From assembly GCA_025463215.1 (NCBI GenBank), contig JAOBWF010000146.1:27097-91096 (forward strand): a stretch of DNA of 64,000 nucleotides. The letters run 5' to 3'. Shown piece by piece: positions 37,636-45,351 of this stretch. Numbering within the stretch: position 1 is the stretch's first letter; each line of letters starts with the position of its first letter. The DNA comes from Acidobacteriota bacterium. Its GTDB lineage: Bacteria; Acidobacteriota; Vicinamibacteria; Vicinamibacterales; CAVVIG01. The notes below the pieces were generated by a model. The model did no database searches and was not told where the DNA came from. It worked only from the letters and a program-made list of their open reading frames with translations. Made by a program: the position numbers and the translations under genes.

Positions 37636-40600
37636 GCCACACGCTCGTCACGATCATCTGTCCGTTGGCGCAGGACCACGTCGAACGCGCGCGTGATCTG
37701 ATCGAAGCGCTGGGCAATCCCGCCGGGGAACGGGTGCACGCCGCGTTCGAGGCCATCGCCGATGAACCGGGCAATCTCGCCATTCATTTCGCCAGCCTGA
37801 CGGTGTTTCCGGCGACCCGCGGCGGCGGGCATCTGTTGTTCGAGTTCTCGGCGGACGGCCCGCGCGACCCGCTGATCGCCGCGCTCGCAAAGCACCTCGG
37901 CCCGTTCGTGCAGGACGCCTACGCGCTCACCGCCGATCGCGGCGGTGCGCCGCTGGCCGGCTACTGGACGGCGCACGTCGTGGAGGTCGGTCAGGGATTG
38001 TTCGACAACGCCGGTGTCGTGTTCGCCGGGACGCCGGGCCTGTCCGTCCGCCGCATCCGTCAGGAACGGGCGCTGCGGGAGTACCTGAAGACGCTGGTCG
38101 AGGAAACGGCGGCGCCGTTCACATCGGCGCTGGCCCTGCTCGAGCGGGTGCGCCACGCGCTCGAGCAGAATCCCACCTTCTCATGGGCGCTCGAAGCGGA
38201 TGACGTCGCGGCGCTGCAAAGTGAGCGGACAGGCGTCAGCTCATACGTTCGGATCGGGCTGAACATTGTCAGGATGTATCTGTGGCCGCTGGGTGTGCCC
38301 GCGGTGCTCCTGTTCGGGCTCGCGTTGCTGGCTGACCGCAGCGCCGCCGGCATGACGCGGGCGGTGATGGTCGGCTGGGACGCGTTGATTGCGACGCTGC
38401 TCGCGACGGTGGCCGCGCTCGGGATTGCGTATCTCGTGTTCCGCAGGCAGGAGACGCGCGACCAGCCTGATCATCGCGCCCCCGACCCGCAAAAAATCGC
38501 GGCGATCGTCGCGCGTGAGAACTTTCACGCTCACAACCATCTCGCCGCGGTGTCGGTGATCAAGCCTGGCCTCCTGCGCCGCGCCGCGCTCAAGGCGGTC
38601 TTTGCCGCGATCGCGCAGCTGGCGACGAACCTGTTTCGGCCCGGCTGGCTGGGCACGCTCGGTACGATCCACTTTGCGCGCTGGGTGCGCGTGCCCGGCA
38701 CGCGCGATCTGATCTTCCTGTCCAACTACGGCGGCAGCTTCGAGAGCTATCTTGAAGACTTCATCACCATCGCGCACGCCGGTCTGACCGGCGTCTGGTC
38801 GAACACCGAGGGATTTCCGCGCACGTCGAACCTTGTGCAGCAAGGTGCGAGCGACGGCGATTTCTTCAAGCGGTGGGCGCGCCGGCAGCAGGTCCCCACC
38901 GGCTGCTGGTACTCGGCGTATCCGCAGTTGACGACGACGAACATTCGCACCAATGCGGCGATCCGCCAGGGGATCGGCACGATTCTGACCGAGGAGGAGG
39001 CGCGGCGCTGGCTGCTGCTCTTCGGCGCCGCTCCGCGCCCTGCATCCGCGCTGGAGGTGAACGAAATCCAGAGCCTCGTCTTCGGCGGCCTGGGATTCCT
39101 GAGGTACGCGACGTGCATCGGCTTCGCGTTGGGCGAGAGCGGCGCGCGCGAATGGCTCGCGCTCGTACGCGACCAGGTGTCGTTTGGCGACGGCCGCAAG
39201 CTCGGCGACTGCGCGATCACTCTCGGCCTGGCGCCGTCGACGCTTCGAAAACTGGATTTACCGGAGGAGGCGCTGGCGACGTTTCCCTCGGCATTTCTGC
39301 AGGGCATGGCAGCGCCGTCGCGCTCGCGCATTCTCGGCGACGATGGGCGCAGCGCGCCGTCGGCATGGCGGTGGGGCGCGGACGGGAACGCGCTGGACGG
39401 CGTCCTGCTCTTGTACGGCGTCACGTCCGACGCGCTCGAGCGCACGCGCCGCGCCGTGGGCGAGCAGCTTCGCGCCCACGGCCATCGCGCCGTCATGGAG
39501 ATCCCGTTCGTCGATCTGCCCGACAGGACGGCCACGACCCGCGAGATCACGCAGGCCAAGCTGGAGCCGTTCGGGTTCGTCGACGGTGTCTCACAGCCCG
39601 CCATCCGCGGTACCTACAAGGCGCTGCGCGGCGCCGATCCGATCCATCTCGTCGAGGCCGGCGAGTTTGTCCTCGGCTATCCCGACAACCGGGGGAACCT
39701 GCCCGCAGGTCCGACGCTCGACGCGATCCACGATCCGGACAACGTCCTGCCGATCGCGACCACGCCGCAGCACGGCTTTCAGCGGCCGATCGTCAACGAC
39801 GATCGCGATCTCGGCCGCAATGGGACCTTTCTCGCGATCCGCCAGCTCGAACAGGACGTCGACGGGTTCTGGCGGTTCTGCGCCGACACGGCCGGCCGCC
39901 TGCACGCCCAGTTTCCTGAATGGGGGGGCGTGCGGCCGGAGTTCGTGGGCGCGAAACTGATCGGCCGCTGGCCCGACGGCTCGTCGGTGGTGCGCTTTCC
40001 GTATCAGCCGGCCAGCGAAGTCGATCGCGAACAGCCGCTGATTCGTCCGGGCCAGGGCCCGGTCGACCAGGTCGAGGCGCTGCTGCCGCGCGCCGTCCTG
40101 CCGCCGCAGCCGCCGGCGCAGCCGCAAGCCGTCAGCGCGGCACGCTCGCACCGCACGGTGCCGGTGAAGTTCACGCGCGAGGACGTGCGCGACATCGCCG
40201 CGAAGCCGGACAACGACTTCCTGTTCGGCGCCGAAGATCCACAGGGACTCCGCTGTCCCTTCGGCGCTCACATCCGCCGCGCCAATCCGCGCGAGAGCTT
40301 CGCGCCCGGATCGCAGGAACAGCTCGCGATCACCAACCGCCACCGGATCCTGCGCGTCGGCCGCCGTTACCGGCCGGCCGACGGCGAGCGTCCCGGCCTG
40401 TTCTTCATGTGCCTCAACGCGGATCTCGAACGGCAGTTCGAGTTCGTGCAGCAGACGTGGCTGCAGGCGCCGTCGTTTCACGGGTTGATGGACGAGCGCG
40501 ATCCGATTGTCGGCTCACGTCATCCGGATGCACAGACGCCTGACGACGGCTTCAGCCTGCCGACGCGAGAGGCGCCGGTGCGCTTCGACGCGATGCCGGA

Positions 40601-40718
40601 ATTCGTCCGTACGCTCGGCGGCGGCTATTTCTTCGTGCCCGGACGTTCGCTGCTGCGGTACCTGGCGTCGAACGCCGGATCGAAAGAGCGGACCTTGGCC
40701 GGCGGACTCCCGCCATAA
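37632..40718 (+). CDS. large membrane-anchored protein with C-terminal DyP-type peroxidase domain
   Basis: A 1028-residue protein from GTG 37632. Residues 1-200 form a soluble region of unknown family. Two transmembrane helices lie at about 207-232 and 246-270. Residues 290-550 are a conserved-looking domain with SNYGGSFESYLEDF and GVWSNTEGFPRT, which I associate with DyP-linked proteins. Residues 570-1020 are a DyP peroxidase: GFVDG at 648-652, GEFVLGYPDNRG, and the haem region CPFGAHIRRANPR with proposed proximal His H880. DyPs oxidise bulky organic substrates with peroxide. Operonic overlap with the P450 suggests a shared oxidative pathway at the membrane. Confidence 0.85.
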   Translation: MSHTLVTIICPLAQDHVERARDLIEALGNPAGERVHAAFEAIADEPGNLAIHFASLTVFPATRGGGHLLFEFSADGPRDPLIAALAKHLGPFVQDAYALTADRGGAPLAGYWTAHVVEVGQGLFDNAGVVFAGTPGLSVRRIRQERALREYLKTLVEETAAPFTSALALLERVRHALEQNPTFSWALEADDVAALQSERTGVSSYVRIGLNIVRMYLWPLGVPAVLLFGLALLADRSAAGMTRAVMVGWDALIATLLATVAALGIAYLVFRRQETRDQPDHRAPDPQKIAAIVARENFHAHNHLAAVSVIKPGLLRRAALKAVFAAIAQLATNLFRPGWLGTLGTIHFARWVRVPGTRDLIFLSNYGGSFESYLEDFITIAHAGLTGVWSNTEGFPRTSNLVQQGASDGDFFKRWARRQQVPTGCWYSAYPQLTTTNIRTNAAIRQGIGTILTEEEARRWLLLFGAAPRPASALEVNEIQSLVFGGLGFLRYATCIGFALGESGAREWLALVRDQVSFGDGRKLGDCAITLGLAPSTLRKLDLPEEALATFPSAFLQGMAAPSRSRILGDDGRSAPSAWRWGADGNALDGVLLLYGVTSDALERTRRAVGEQLRAHGHRAVMEIPFVDLPDRTATTREITQAKLEPFGFVDGVSQPAIRGTYKALRGADPIHLVEAGEFVLGYPDNRGNLPAGPTLDAIHDPDNVLPIATTPQHGFQRPIVNDDRDLGRNGTFLAIRQLEQDVDGFWRFCADTAGRLHAQFPEWGGVRPEFVGAKLIGRWPDGSSVVRFPYQPASEVDREQPLIRPGQGPVDQVEALLPRAVLPPQPPAQPQAVSAARSHRTVPVKFTREDVRDIAAKPDNDFLFGAEDPQGLRCPFGAHIRRANPRESFAPGSQEQLAITNRHRILRVGRRYRPADGERPGLFFMCLNADLERQFEFVQQTWLQAPSFHGLMDERDPIVGSRHPDAQTPDDGFSLPTREAPVRFDAMPEFVRTLGGGYFFVPGRSLLRYLASNAGSKERTLAGGLPP

Positions 40719-41315
40719 AAATTGTCGATGTAAACGTAACTATTATAACGGTGACAACGTCCCGCAAAACCATCTCCGACGACGATCTCGTGGCGGTGGT
40801 GAAGGCGGTGAACGAAGCCGCCGTCATGCAGACGTTGCGCGTAGGCCAACGCCGTCGCGCGTCGCGCCAGCCTGAGCGATCCAGCGACCGCCGAGGATCG
40901 CTTCGAGCCCTCCCCCCGCACGCCTCACCCCTGCGCAAAGAGATTGACGACAGCAGATTCGCCACCTGGAGCGGGGGAGACATGTTGATGCGTTCCACCG
41001 GTTGGCGATCGAAGCCAGCCGCGGATACAACGGCGTGCGCAGGTGTGCTCGTGTCATTTCCTCACTCGCGGTCTCCCACGCCATCTGGTCTCGATTGTAG
41101 CGGCCGCCCAGGACAGCCACTCCGTCTCTTCCTGTTCAACCTGAGCCTCACTCGTCAGGCGCGCGTCGACGCTGTGGGTTTCGAGAGCAAGAATCGGAGT
41201 GCAGGAAGACTGCCCGGACACTAATCTCGTCGCGTCGCCATTCGTTCCAGGGCCTGCGGCCATCCGCCATCCGCGGGCCCTGTCTAACAACAGCAGGCGC
41301 GCGAAGGAATGCATC
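40719..41315. other. long intergenic region without a supported gene
   Basis: About 600 bases. A plus-strand frame from GTG 40751 begins in a protein-like way (ISDDDLVAVVKAVNEAAVM) but soon becomes low-complexity Arg-rich and then shows no family features. It may be the start of a decayed gene. Minus-strand frames are no better. Confidence 0.4.
40722..40749 (+). promoter_or_regulatory. candidate promoter downstream of the DyP gene
   Basis: TTGTCG (40722-40727) and TATAAC (40744-40749) are separated by 16 bases in an AT-rich island. It would transcribe into the region before the SnoaL genes, where no clear gene follows for over 500 bases. Confidence 0.3.
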
Positions 41316-41765
41316 ATGTCGAAAGAACAGGACAACAAAGGCATCGTCGGTCGATGGTTTACCGAATTCTGGGGCAACACCTGGAATCCCACAGTCGTCG
41401 ACGAACTCTGCACGGCCGACATCCTCTTGCAGTACTCCCTGCATGCGCCACGCCGCGGTCGTGCGGATGTGAAGGCCTTCATGGCCGCGTTCCGCGAAGC
41501 GTTCCCTGATCTGAGTTTCGCGGGCGCCGCGGATCTCATCGCCGAAGGCGACTACGTCGTCGGTCGGTGGGTGGGCGGTGGCACGCACACGGGCCCGGCC
41601 TTCGGCGACTTTCTCCACGGTTCGCTGCCGGCGGGCTCTGGCCGGAAGATGCGGTTTACCGGAACGACAGTCCTGCGTGTCCAGAACGGCAAGATCGCCG
41701 AGGAGATCGGACTCGACGACGGCGTAACGGCATTGACGCAACTCGGCCTCATACGCGCCGCATGA
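41316..41765 (+). CDS. SnoaL-like / ester-cyclase-family protein, copy 1
   Basis: A 149-residue NTF2-fold protein of the SnoaL polyketide-cyclase-like family. It has IVGRWFTEFWG at the N-terminal helix, a central FMAAFREAFPDLSF, VVGRWVGGGTHTGP, and a C-terminal GKIAEEIGLDD. Most such bacterial proteins are small-molecule-binding or isomerase-like proteins of unknown function. I start at ATG 41316 rather than an upstream frame without domain. It is closely similar to the next gene, so the two arose by tandem duplication. Confidence 0.87.
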   Translation: MSKEQDNKGIVGRWFTEFWGNTWNPTVVDELCTADILLQYSLHAPRRGRADVKAFMAAFREAFPDLSFAGAADLIAEGDYVVGRWVGGGTHTGPAFGDFLHGSLPAGSGRKMRFTGTTVLRVQNGKIAEEIGLDDGVTALTQLGLIRAA

Positions 41766-41927
41766 TCGAACAGTGCGGCCAATATCGCCGCGGCGACAAT
41801 CCGGACCGACCGACGATGTGAGACGAACTGGACCGAAGCGTCACGCTCGGTCCGGTTCATCCCGCTGCTCAGCGCGTCCGCGGCTTGCGCGCCGATTGAA
41901 GCTATCACCCCGGGCCAGGAGCAGGTC

Positions 41928-42383
41928 ATGCATTCAACAATGAGTCGCGACCACAAGACCATCGTCGACCGATGGTTCACGGAATTCTGGGGCAAAGCCT
42001 GGAATCCAAACATCGTCGACGAACTCGGCGCGCCAGACATCCTGCTGCAGTATCTGCTGCAGGCGCCGCGCCGCGGCCGCGCGGACGTGAAGACGTTCAT
42101 GACCGAGTTCCGCGGCGCGTTTCCCGACCTGAACGTCACGGGAGCCGAGGACTTCGTCTGCGAGGGCAATTATGTGGTTGGACGGTGGGAAGGCTGGGGG
42201 ACTCACACGGGGCCCGCGTATTGTGACTTTCTTGTCGGTTGCCTTCCGCCCGCGTCCACTCAGAAGATGCGATTCTCGGGTACGACCGTGCTCCGGATCT
42301 CAAACGGCAAGATCGCAGAGCAGATCGGCCTCGACGATGGCGTGACGGCGTTGCTGCAACTCGGTCTCAGGGGCTCGGCATGA
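41928..42383 (+). CDS. SnoaL-like / ester-cyclase-family protein, copy 2
   Basis: A 151-residue paralogue of the preceding gene, matching along its whole length (RWFTEFWG, NPNIVDEL, APRRGRADVK, TGTTVLR-like SGTTVLRISNGKIAEQ). AGGAGCAGG stands shortly before ATG 41928, which supports this start; ATG 41940 is the alternative. The 162-base spacer has no further gene. Function is unknown. Confidence 0.87.
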   Translation: MHSTMSRDHKTIVDRWFTEFWGKAWNPNIVDELGAPDILLQYLLQAPRRGRADVKTFMTEFRGAFPDLNVTGAEDFVCEGNYVVGRWEGWGTHTGPAYCDFLVGCLPPASTQKMRFSGTTVLRISNGKIAEQIGLDDGVTALLQLGLRGSA

Positions 42384-42504
42384 TCGAGTCGCAGGGACGC
42401 AACCAATCAGACATCGTCACGTTCGTCATTCCGCCTGACTCGTTCGCCACGGGCCAACCCTATTTCCGAGGGGTCTTCTTAGGTCGTCGGCGATTGGCCA
42501 CACC

Positions 42505-42534
42505 GGCCAATCCATTGGCCGATCCTGCTAGAAT
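42505..42534 (+). promoter_or_regulatory. operator-like palindrome plus extended -10 box
   Basis: The perfect inverted repeat GGCCAAT-CC-ATTGGCC (42505-42520) has an extra ATTGGCC at 42493-42499. It is followed by the extended -10 TGCTAGAAT (42526-42534). The gene ATG is only 7 bases further on, so the message would be leaderless. The repeat covers the -35 region, which suits repression or activation by a dimeric regulator. Confidence 0.5.
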
Positions 42535-42541
42535 CATTGAA

Positions 42542-42838
42542 ATGGCTAAGCATTCCTCTCACATCCTCGACATGGCGCGCAAAGGCGCGGAACACAAGTA
42601 CGAAGAGTTGAAGGCGGAAATGGCCGCCCTGGTGAAGAACTTCCCGCACCTCACCGGTCGCAAGGGCGGCATGGCGAGTGTCGCCCCACTTGCGTCGAAA
42701 GGCGGCAGGGCAGCGGGGGCGCCAGTCGCAGGCGAGCCCGCGCCGCGGCAGCGGCGGAAGATGTCAGCGAAGGCGCGGAGAGCGATCTCCGAGGCTCAGA
42801 AGAAGCGGTGGGCCAAGCAGAAGGCGATCTCGAAGTAG
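42542..42838 (+). CDS. small basic protein with KMSxxARxxISxAQKxRWAKQK tail
   Basis: A 98-residue protein. The N-terminal helix (SSHILDMARKGAEHKYEEL) and the central KNFPHLTG segment are followed by a Gly/Ala-rich linker. A basic C-terminal motif, KMSAKARRAISEAQKKRW, resembles DNA-binding tails of NUMOD/KMS type. Proteins of this build are frequent in acidobacterial genomes, in my recollection; their function is not established. A nucleic-acid-binding role is inferred from charge. The start is fixed by the -10 box 7 bases upstream. A frame from ATG 42380 runs in but lacks support. Confidence 0.8.
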   Translation: MAKHSSHILDMARKGAEHKYEELKAEMAALVKNFPHLTGRKGGMASVAPLASKGGRAAGAPVAGEPAPRQRRKMSAKARRAISEAQKKRWAKQKAISK

Positions 42839-42855
42839 GGATTCCAGGTTTAACC

Positions 42856-42922
42856 GGCGAGGACGAAGCCGGCGAAAGCAACCCGCGGACTCTAAACCGA
42901 TCCGCGACTGAAGGTGGGGGAG
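42856..42922 (+). repeat. dispersed repeat/structured element, copy 2
   Basis: This is the partner of 27266-27333, in the same plus-strand orientation but in a different gene context: it sits just after the small basic gene and before the exported-protein gene. It has a CCGGC-GCCGG hairpin, and CGCGGA/TCCGCG (42884-42906) can also pair. The flanks GGTTTA and TAAACC (42848-42853 and 42893-42898) form an outer inverted pair. Confidence 0.55.
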
Positions 42923-43004
42923 GTCGAGGCGAGTGATGTGACCCCGCGGCGAGTTACGCGAAACCGGCCGTTGCGTTCATCGATGATCGGTTTTACTCTA
43001 TTGC

Positions 43005-43496
43005 ATGCCCGAATTGCGACCCTTCCACCGACTGATCATCCGGTCACTGCCCGCTGTCTGGGCGATGCTCTTGATCGCGCCTGCGGCCCGGGCCGACTGG
43101 CAGTACACCCACTGGGGGATGACTCCGGAGCAAGTGGTGGCCGCGTCGAAGGGAACAGCTAAGTTGCTGCCCGAAAAGGACCGTCCCCGGCTTCCCCCGT
43201 TTGTGACCGCAGCCAAGGGTGACTATCAGGATGGGCCGCTGCAACTGCGCGCGACGTTCCTGTTCAACATTGCGACCAACGGCTTGACCTGCGTGTACTA
43301 CGGCGTGAGCAATCACGTCTATGATGACGCGTTCAAGGCGGCACTCACCAAACAATACGGGCCGCCGAAGACAACGTCCGGACCGGCATTCCTCGGGATG
43401 ACCACGTTGGCCTGGAAAACGCCGACGGATCAGATCGAAGCAACCTTTTCCAAAGACGATCCTGCCCATGCGGAGCAGTGCAGCCTCAAGAAATAG
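43005..43496 (+). CDS. small exported protein of unknown function
   Basis: A 163-residue protein. A clear Sec signal peptide runs to about residue 30 (LPAVWAMLLIAPAARA, cleavage after ARA-D). The mature part begins DWQYTHWGMTPEQVVAASKG, a start shared by several small periplasmic proteins that I cannot assign, and has two Cys residues that could pair (CVYYG and the C-terminal EQCSLKK). TACTCT at 42994-42999 may be a -10. It is convergent with the CsgG-like gene, seven bases away. Confidence 0.82.
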   Translation: MPELRPFHRLIIRSLPAVWAMLLIAPAARADWQYTHWGMTPEQVVAASKGTAKLLPEKDRPRLPPFVTAAKGDYQDGPLQLRATFLFNIATNGLTCVYYGVSNHVYDDAFKAALTKQYGPPKTTSGPAFLGMTTLAWKTPTDQIEATFSKDDPAHAEQCSLKK

Positions 43497-43502
43497 GCTT
43501 CG

Positions 43503-44186
43503 CTAGCCGCGCGGCGCCGGCCGCGCGGCGGCGACCTTCTTCGTCATTTCGGCAATAGCCGACTGCAGCGCCTTTCCCAGAGGCGAGTCGAGAAAGTTCC
43601 GGTAGCTGTCATTTCCCCAAGCGCCAAAGGTCGTGTAGGCCGTTCCGCCGAGGGCGTTGTTCGAGTTGTTGACGGTGACGCGCTCGCTGAAGAGGCGCTG
43701 CCCAGTCGCCACGTTGTACAGCTCACCTTGCAGAGTCACCGTGGCCTTCATGCGACGGACGGTCAGGTTGCCGGACTGACCTTTGATCGACGGGATCCAG
43801 CCGCTTTTGTTCGACTCCTCAGCTTTGGCTTCGAGAACGGTGCCCATGAACACCAGGTCGACGTGCTGCTCCTTGCCGAGCGCGATCGCCTTTTCGGCGT
43901 CCAGTGCGTCGGCTTTGTCACTCGCCAGCATCCGGGGTTGCAGGTTCGTCGAGTGCACCATCTCTGACAGCATCGTCCGGCCGACGTCCGTGCCGGCCGC
44001 GCGGTTGCCCGACGCTGTCGCGTCGGCGAACGGCAGAATGCCAACTTTGAGGGCGCTGCTCGGATCGGGCTGCCGGATAGTTTGGCTCTGTCCAGCGGCG
44101 AGGCCGGCGAGCCCACACAGGGCGACCGCGGCAAGGGTGAGAAGGCGGCGCGCATCGGCGCGGTGACCGTTATTGAACGACGTCAT
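43503..44186 (-). CDS. CsgG-like periplasmic/outer-membrane-associated protein, copy 1
   Basis: A 227-residue protein with a signal peptide to about residue 33 (LLTLAAVALCGLAGLAAG). It is followed by a CsgG-type fold: KVGILPFADATASG, a DLVFMGTVLEAKAEE strand, and a C-terminal helix KALQSAIAEMTKKVAA. CsgG-family proteins form secretion pores or accessory envelope proteins; this short form lacks the lipobox. I start at ATG 44186, preceded by GGAGAG. The paralogue at 44722 is read divergently. TASGNxAAGxDV is shared almost unchanged. Confidence 0.82.
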   Translation of the reverse strand: MTSFNNGHRADARRLLTLAAVALCGLAGLAAGQSQTIRQPDPSSALKVGILPFADATASGNRAAGTDVGRTMLSEMVHSTNLQPRMLASDKADALDAEKAIALGKEQHVDLVFMGTVLEAKAEESNKSGWIPSIKGQSGNLTVRRMKATVTLQGELYNVATGQRLFSERVTVNNSNNALGGTAYTTFGAWGNDSYRNFLDSPLGKALQSAIAEMTKKVAAARPAPRG

Positions 44187-44527
44187 GGCTGCTCTCCAGT
44201 CGTCACAGGATCTCACGAAGCGCTCTACCGCCACGCCATGGTACGTCCAGACGAGCGAACTCCGTCGCAAAGAATCGATCGACATCGGCGTTTGCGGCAC
44301 GTTAGTATCTGGCGCCCACCGCCCGGCGATCCTTCGGGGTGGACCGCAATATCGCCGCGCCAGAAATCGCGGTCACATGGACGGCGCGGCCACGCGCACG
44401 GCTGTCGAACGTGTTGACCCGTTCTTCTTACCGCCTGCGCGAATCGCTCGTCAGCCAGGTGGTCAACGACACGCGGAAAGGCCGCGCACGCAACCGTCGC
44501 GCGGAACTCGTGAGAAGGAGTGACCGA
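44187..44527. other. divergent intergenic region between the CsgG-like paralogues
   Basis: About 340 bases holding the promoters of both directions. A frame runs through it on the plus strand into the 65-residue gene but shows no domain. GATACT on the minus strand, about 130 bases before the copy-1 ATG, is a possible -10. Confidence 0.35.
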
Positions 44528-44725
44528 ATGACGTTCCCACGGATGGCTGCGACGTTGAGCGGCGCGGACAAAATCGCCGCCGATAAGAATCCGCAGTGCC
44601 AGCTCTTTACGCCCGCAGACTTCGGCAGCAATTCCATCGTCGCCGAGATCAGCGGCGGCGGAGCCACTGAAGCGTCCGCGATCGCGCTGCTGAAAGAAAC
44701 CATCAAACGCGAGGCCGGCCAATGA
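44528..44725 (+). CDS. 65-residue protein of unknown function
   Basis: A small ORF from ATG 44528 with a good ribosome site (AGAAGGAG) and an ATGA overlap with the CsgG-like gene, which supports its reality. The sequence (NPQCQLFTPADFGSN in the middle, a C-terminal helix KETIKREAGQ) has no signal peptide. It resembles the CQLFTxAEV start of some lipoprotein-like families, so it could be a shortened relative. Its function is unknown. Confidence 0.6.
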   Translation: MTFPRMAATLSGADKIAADKNPQCQLFTPADFGSNSIVAEISGGGATEASAIALLKETIKREAGQ

Positions 44726-45351
44726 GCGTGGCCCGCTTACTCGCGCTCCTGCTGTTCGGCGCCATCAACGTTGCCGGCACTCCGGCGCAGCTCAAACTTG
44801 GGATTCTGCCGTTTGCCGATGCCACGGCGTCGGGAAACCAGGCGGCTGGTGCCGACGTCGCGCGGACAATGCTGGCCGAGGTGGTGCACTCGACCGAGAT
44901 GCAGCCGCGCATCCTCGTCCCCGGGGGAGCCGCACGAGTCGACGCTCTCGACAGCGACTCGGCGATCGCCCTCGGGCGCGCGCAGCATCTCGATCTCGTC
45001 TTCATCGGCACCGTACTCGACGCCAAAACGGAGGAATCCAACAAAGGCGGTTGGATCCCGTCGATTAAGGGTCAGTCGGCGGCGGTAAATGTCCGGCGAG
45101 TGAAAGCGGCCGTCACGCTGCAAGGCGAGTTGTACGACGTGGCAGCCGGACGGCGCCTCTTCAGCGTGCGGCTCACGGGCAACGACTCCAACACGTCCGT
45201 CGGCGGAACGACGTACACGACGTTTGGCTCCTGGGGCAGCGACAATTACCAGAACTTCCTGAGCTCACCACTTGGAAAAGCGTTGCAGGCGGCCCTCGTC
45301 GACATGACCAAGAAGATCGCCGCGGCGCACGTGGATTCCCCGGCACGATGA
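44722..45351 (+). CDS. CsgG-like periplasmic/outer-membrane-associated protein, copy 2
   Basis: A 209-residue paralogue of the protein at 43503. It has a signal peptide to about residue 20 (LLALLLFGAINVAG), then KLGILPFADATASGNQAAG, DLVFIGTVLDAKTEE, WIPSIKGQS and a C-terminal KALQAALVDMTKKIAA. It is translationally coupled to the gene upstream and to the lipoprotein downstream (ATGA, 45348), so the two probably act together in the envelope. Confidence 0.84.
   Translation: MSVARLLALLLFGAINVAGTPAQLKLGILPFADATASGNQAAGADVARTMLAEVVHSTEMQPRILVPGGAARVDALDSDSAIALGRAQHLDLVFIGTVLDAKTEESNKGGWIPSIKGQSAAVNVRRVKAAVTLQGELYDVAAGRRLFSVRLTGNDSNTSVGGTTYTTFGSWGSDNYQNFLSSPLGKALQAALVDMTKKIAAAHVDSPAR

Noticed and set aside
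40702..40720. Small GGCGG/CCGCC hairpin at the DyP stop as a terminator
   Set aside because: It is followed by ATAAAAATT rather than a T-run, and the stem is only five bases.
40751..41224. 157-residue plus-strand frame after the DyP gene
   Set aside because: The first residues look protein-like, but the rest is Arg/Ser-rich without a domain. At most a decayed gene start.
42380..42541. N-terminal extension of the small basic protein from ATG 42380
   Set aside because: It overlaps the SnoaL stop as ATGA, but the extension has no conserved features. The -10 box and the typical MAKHSS start favour 42542.
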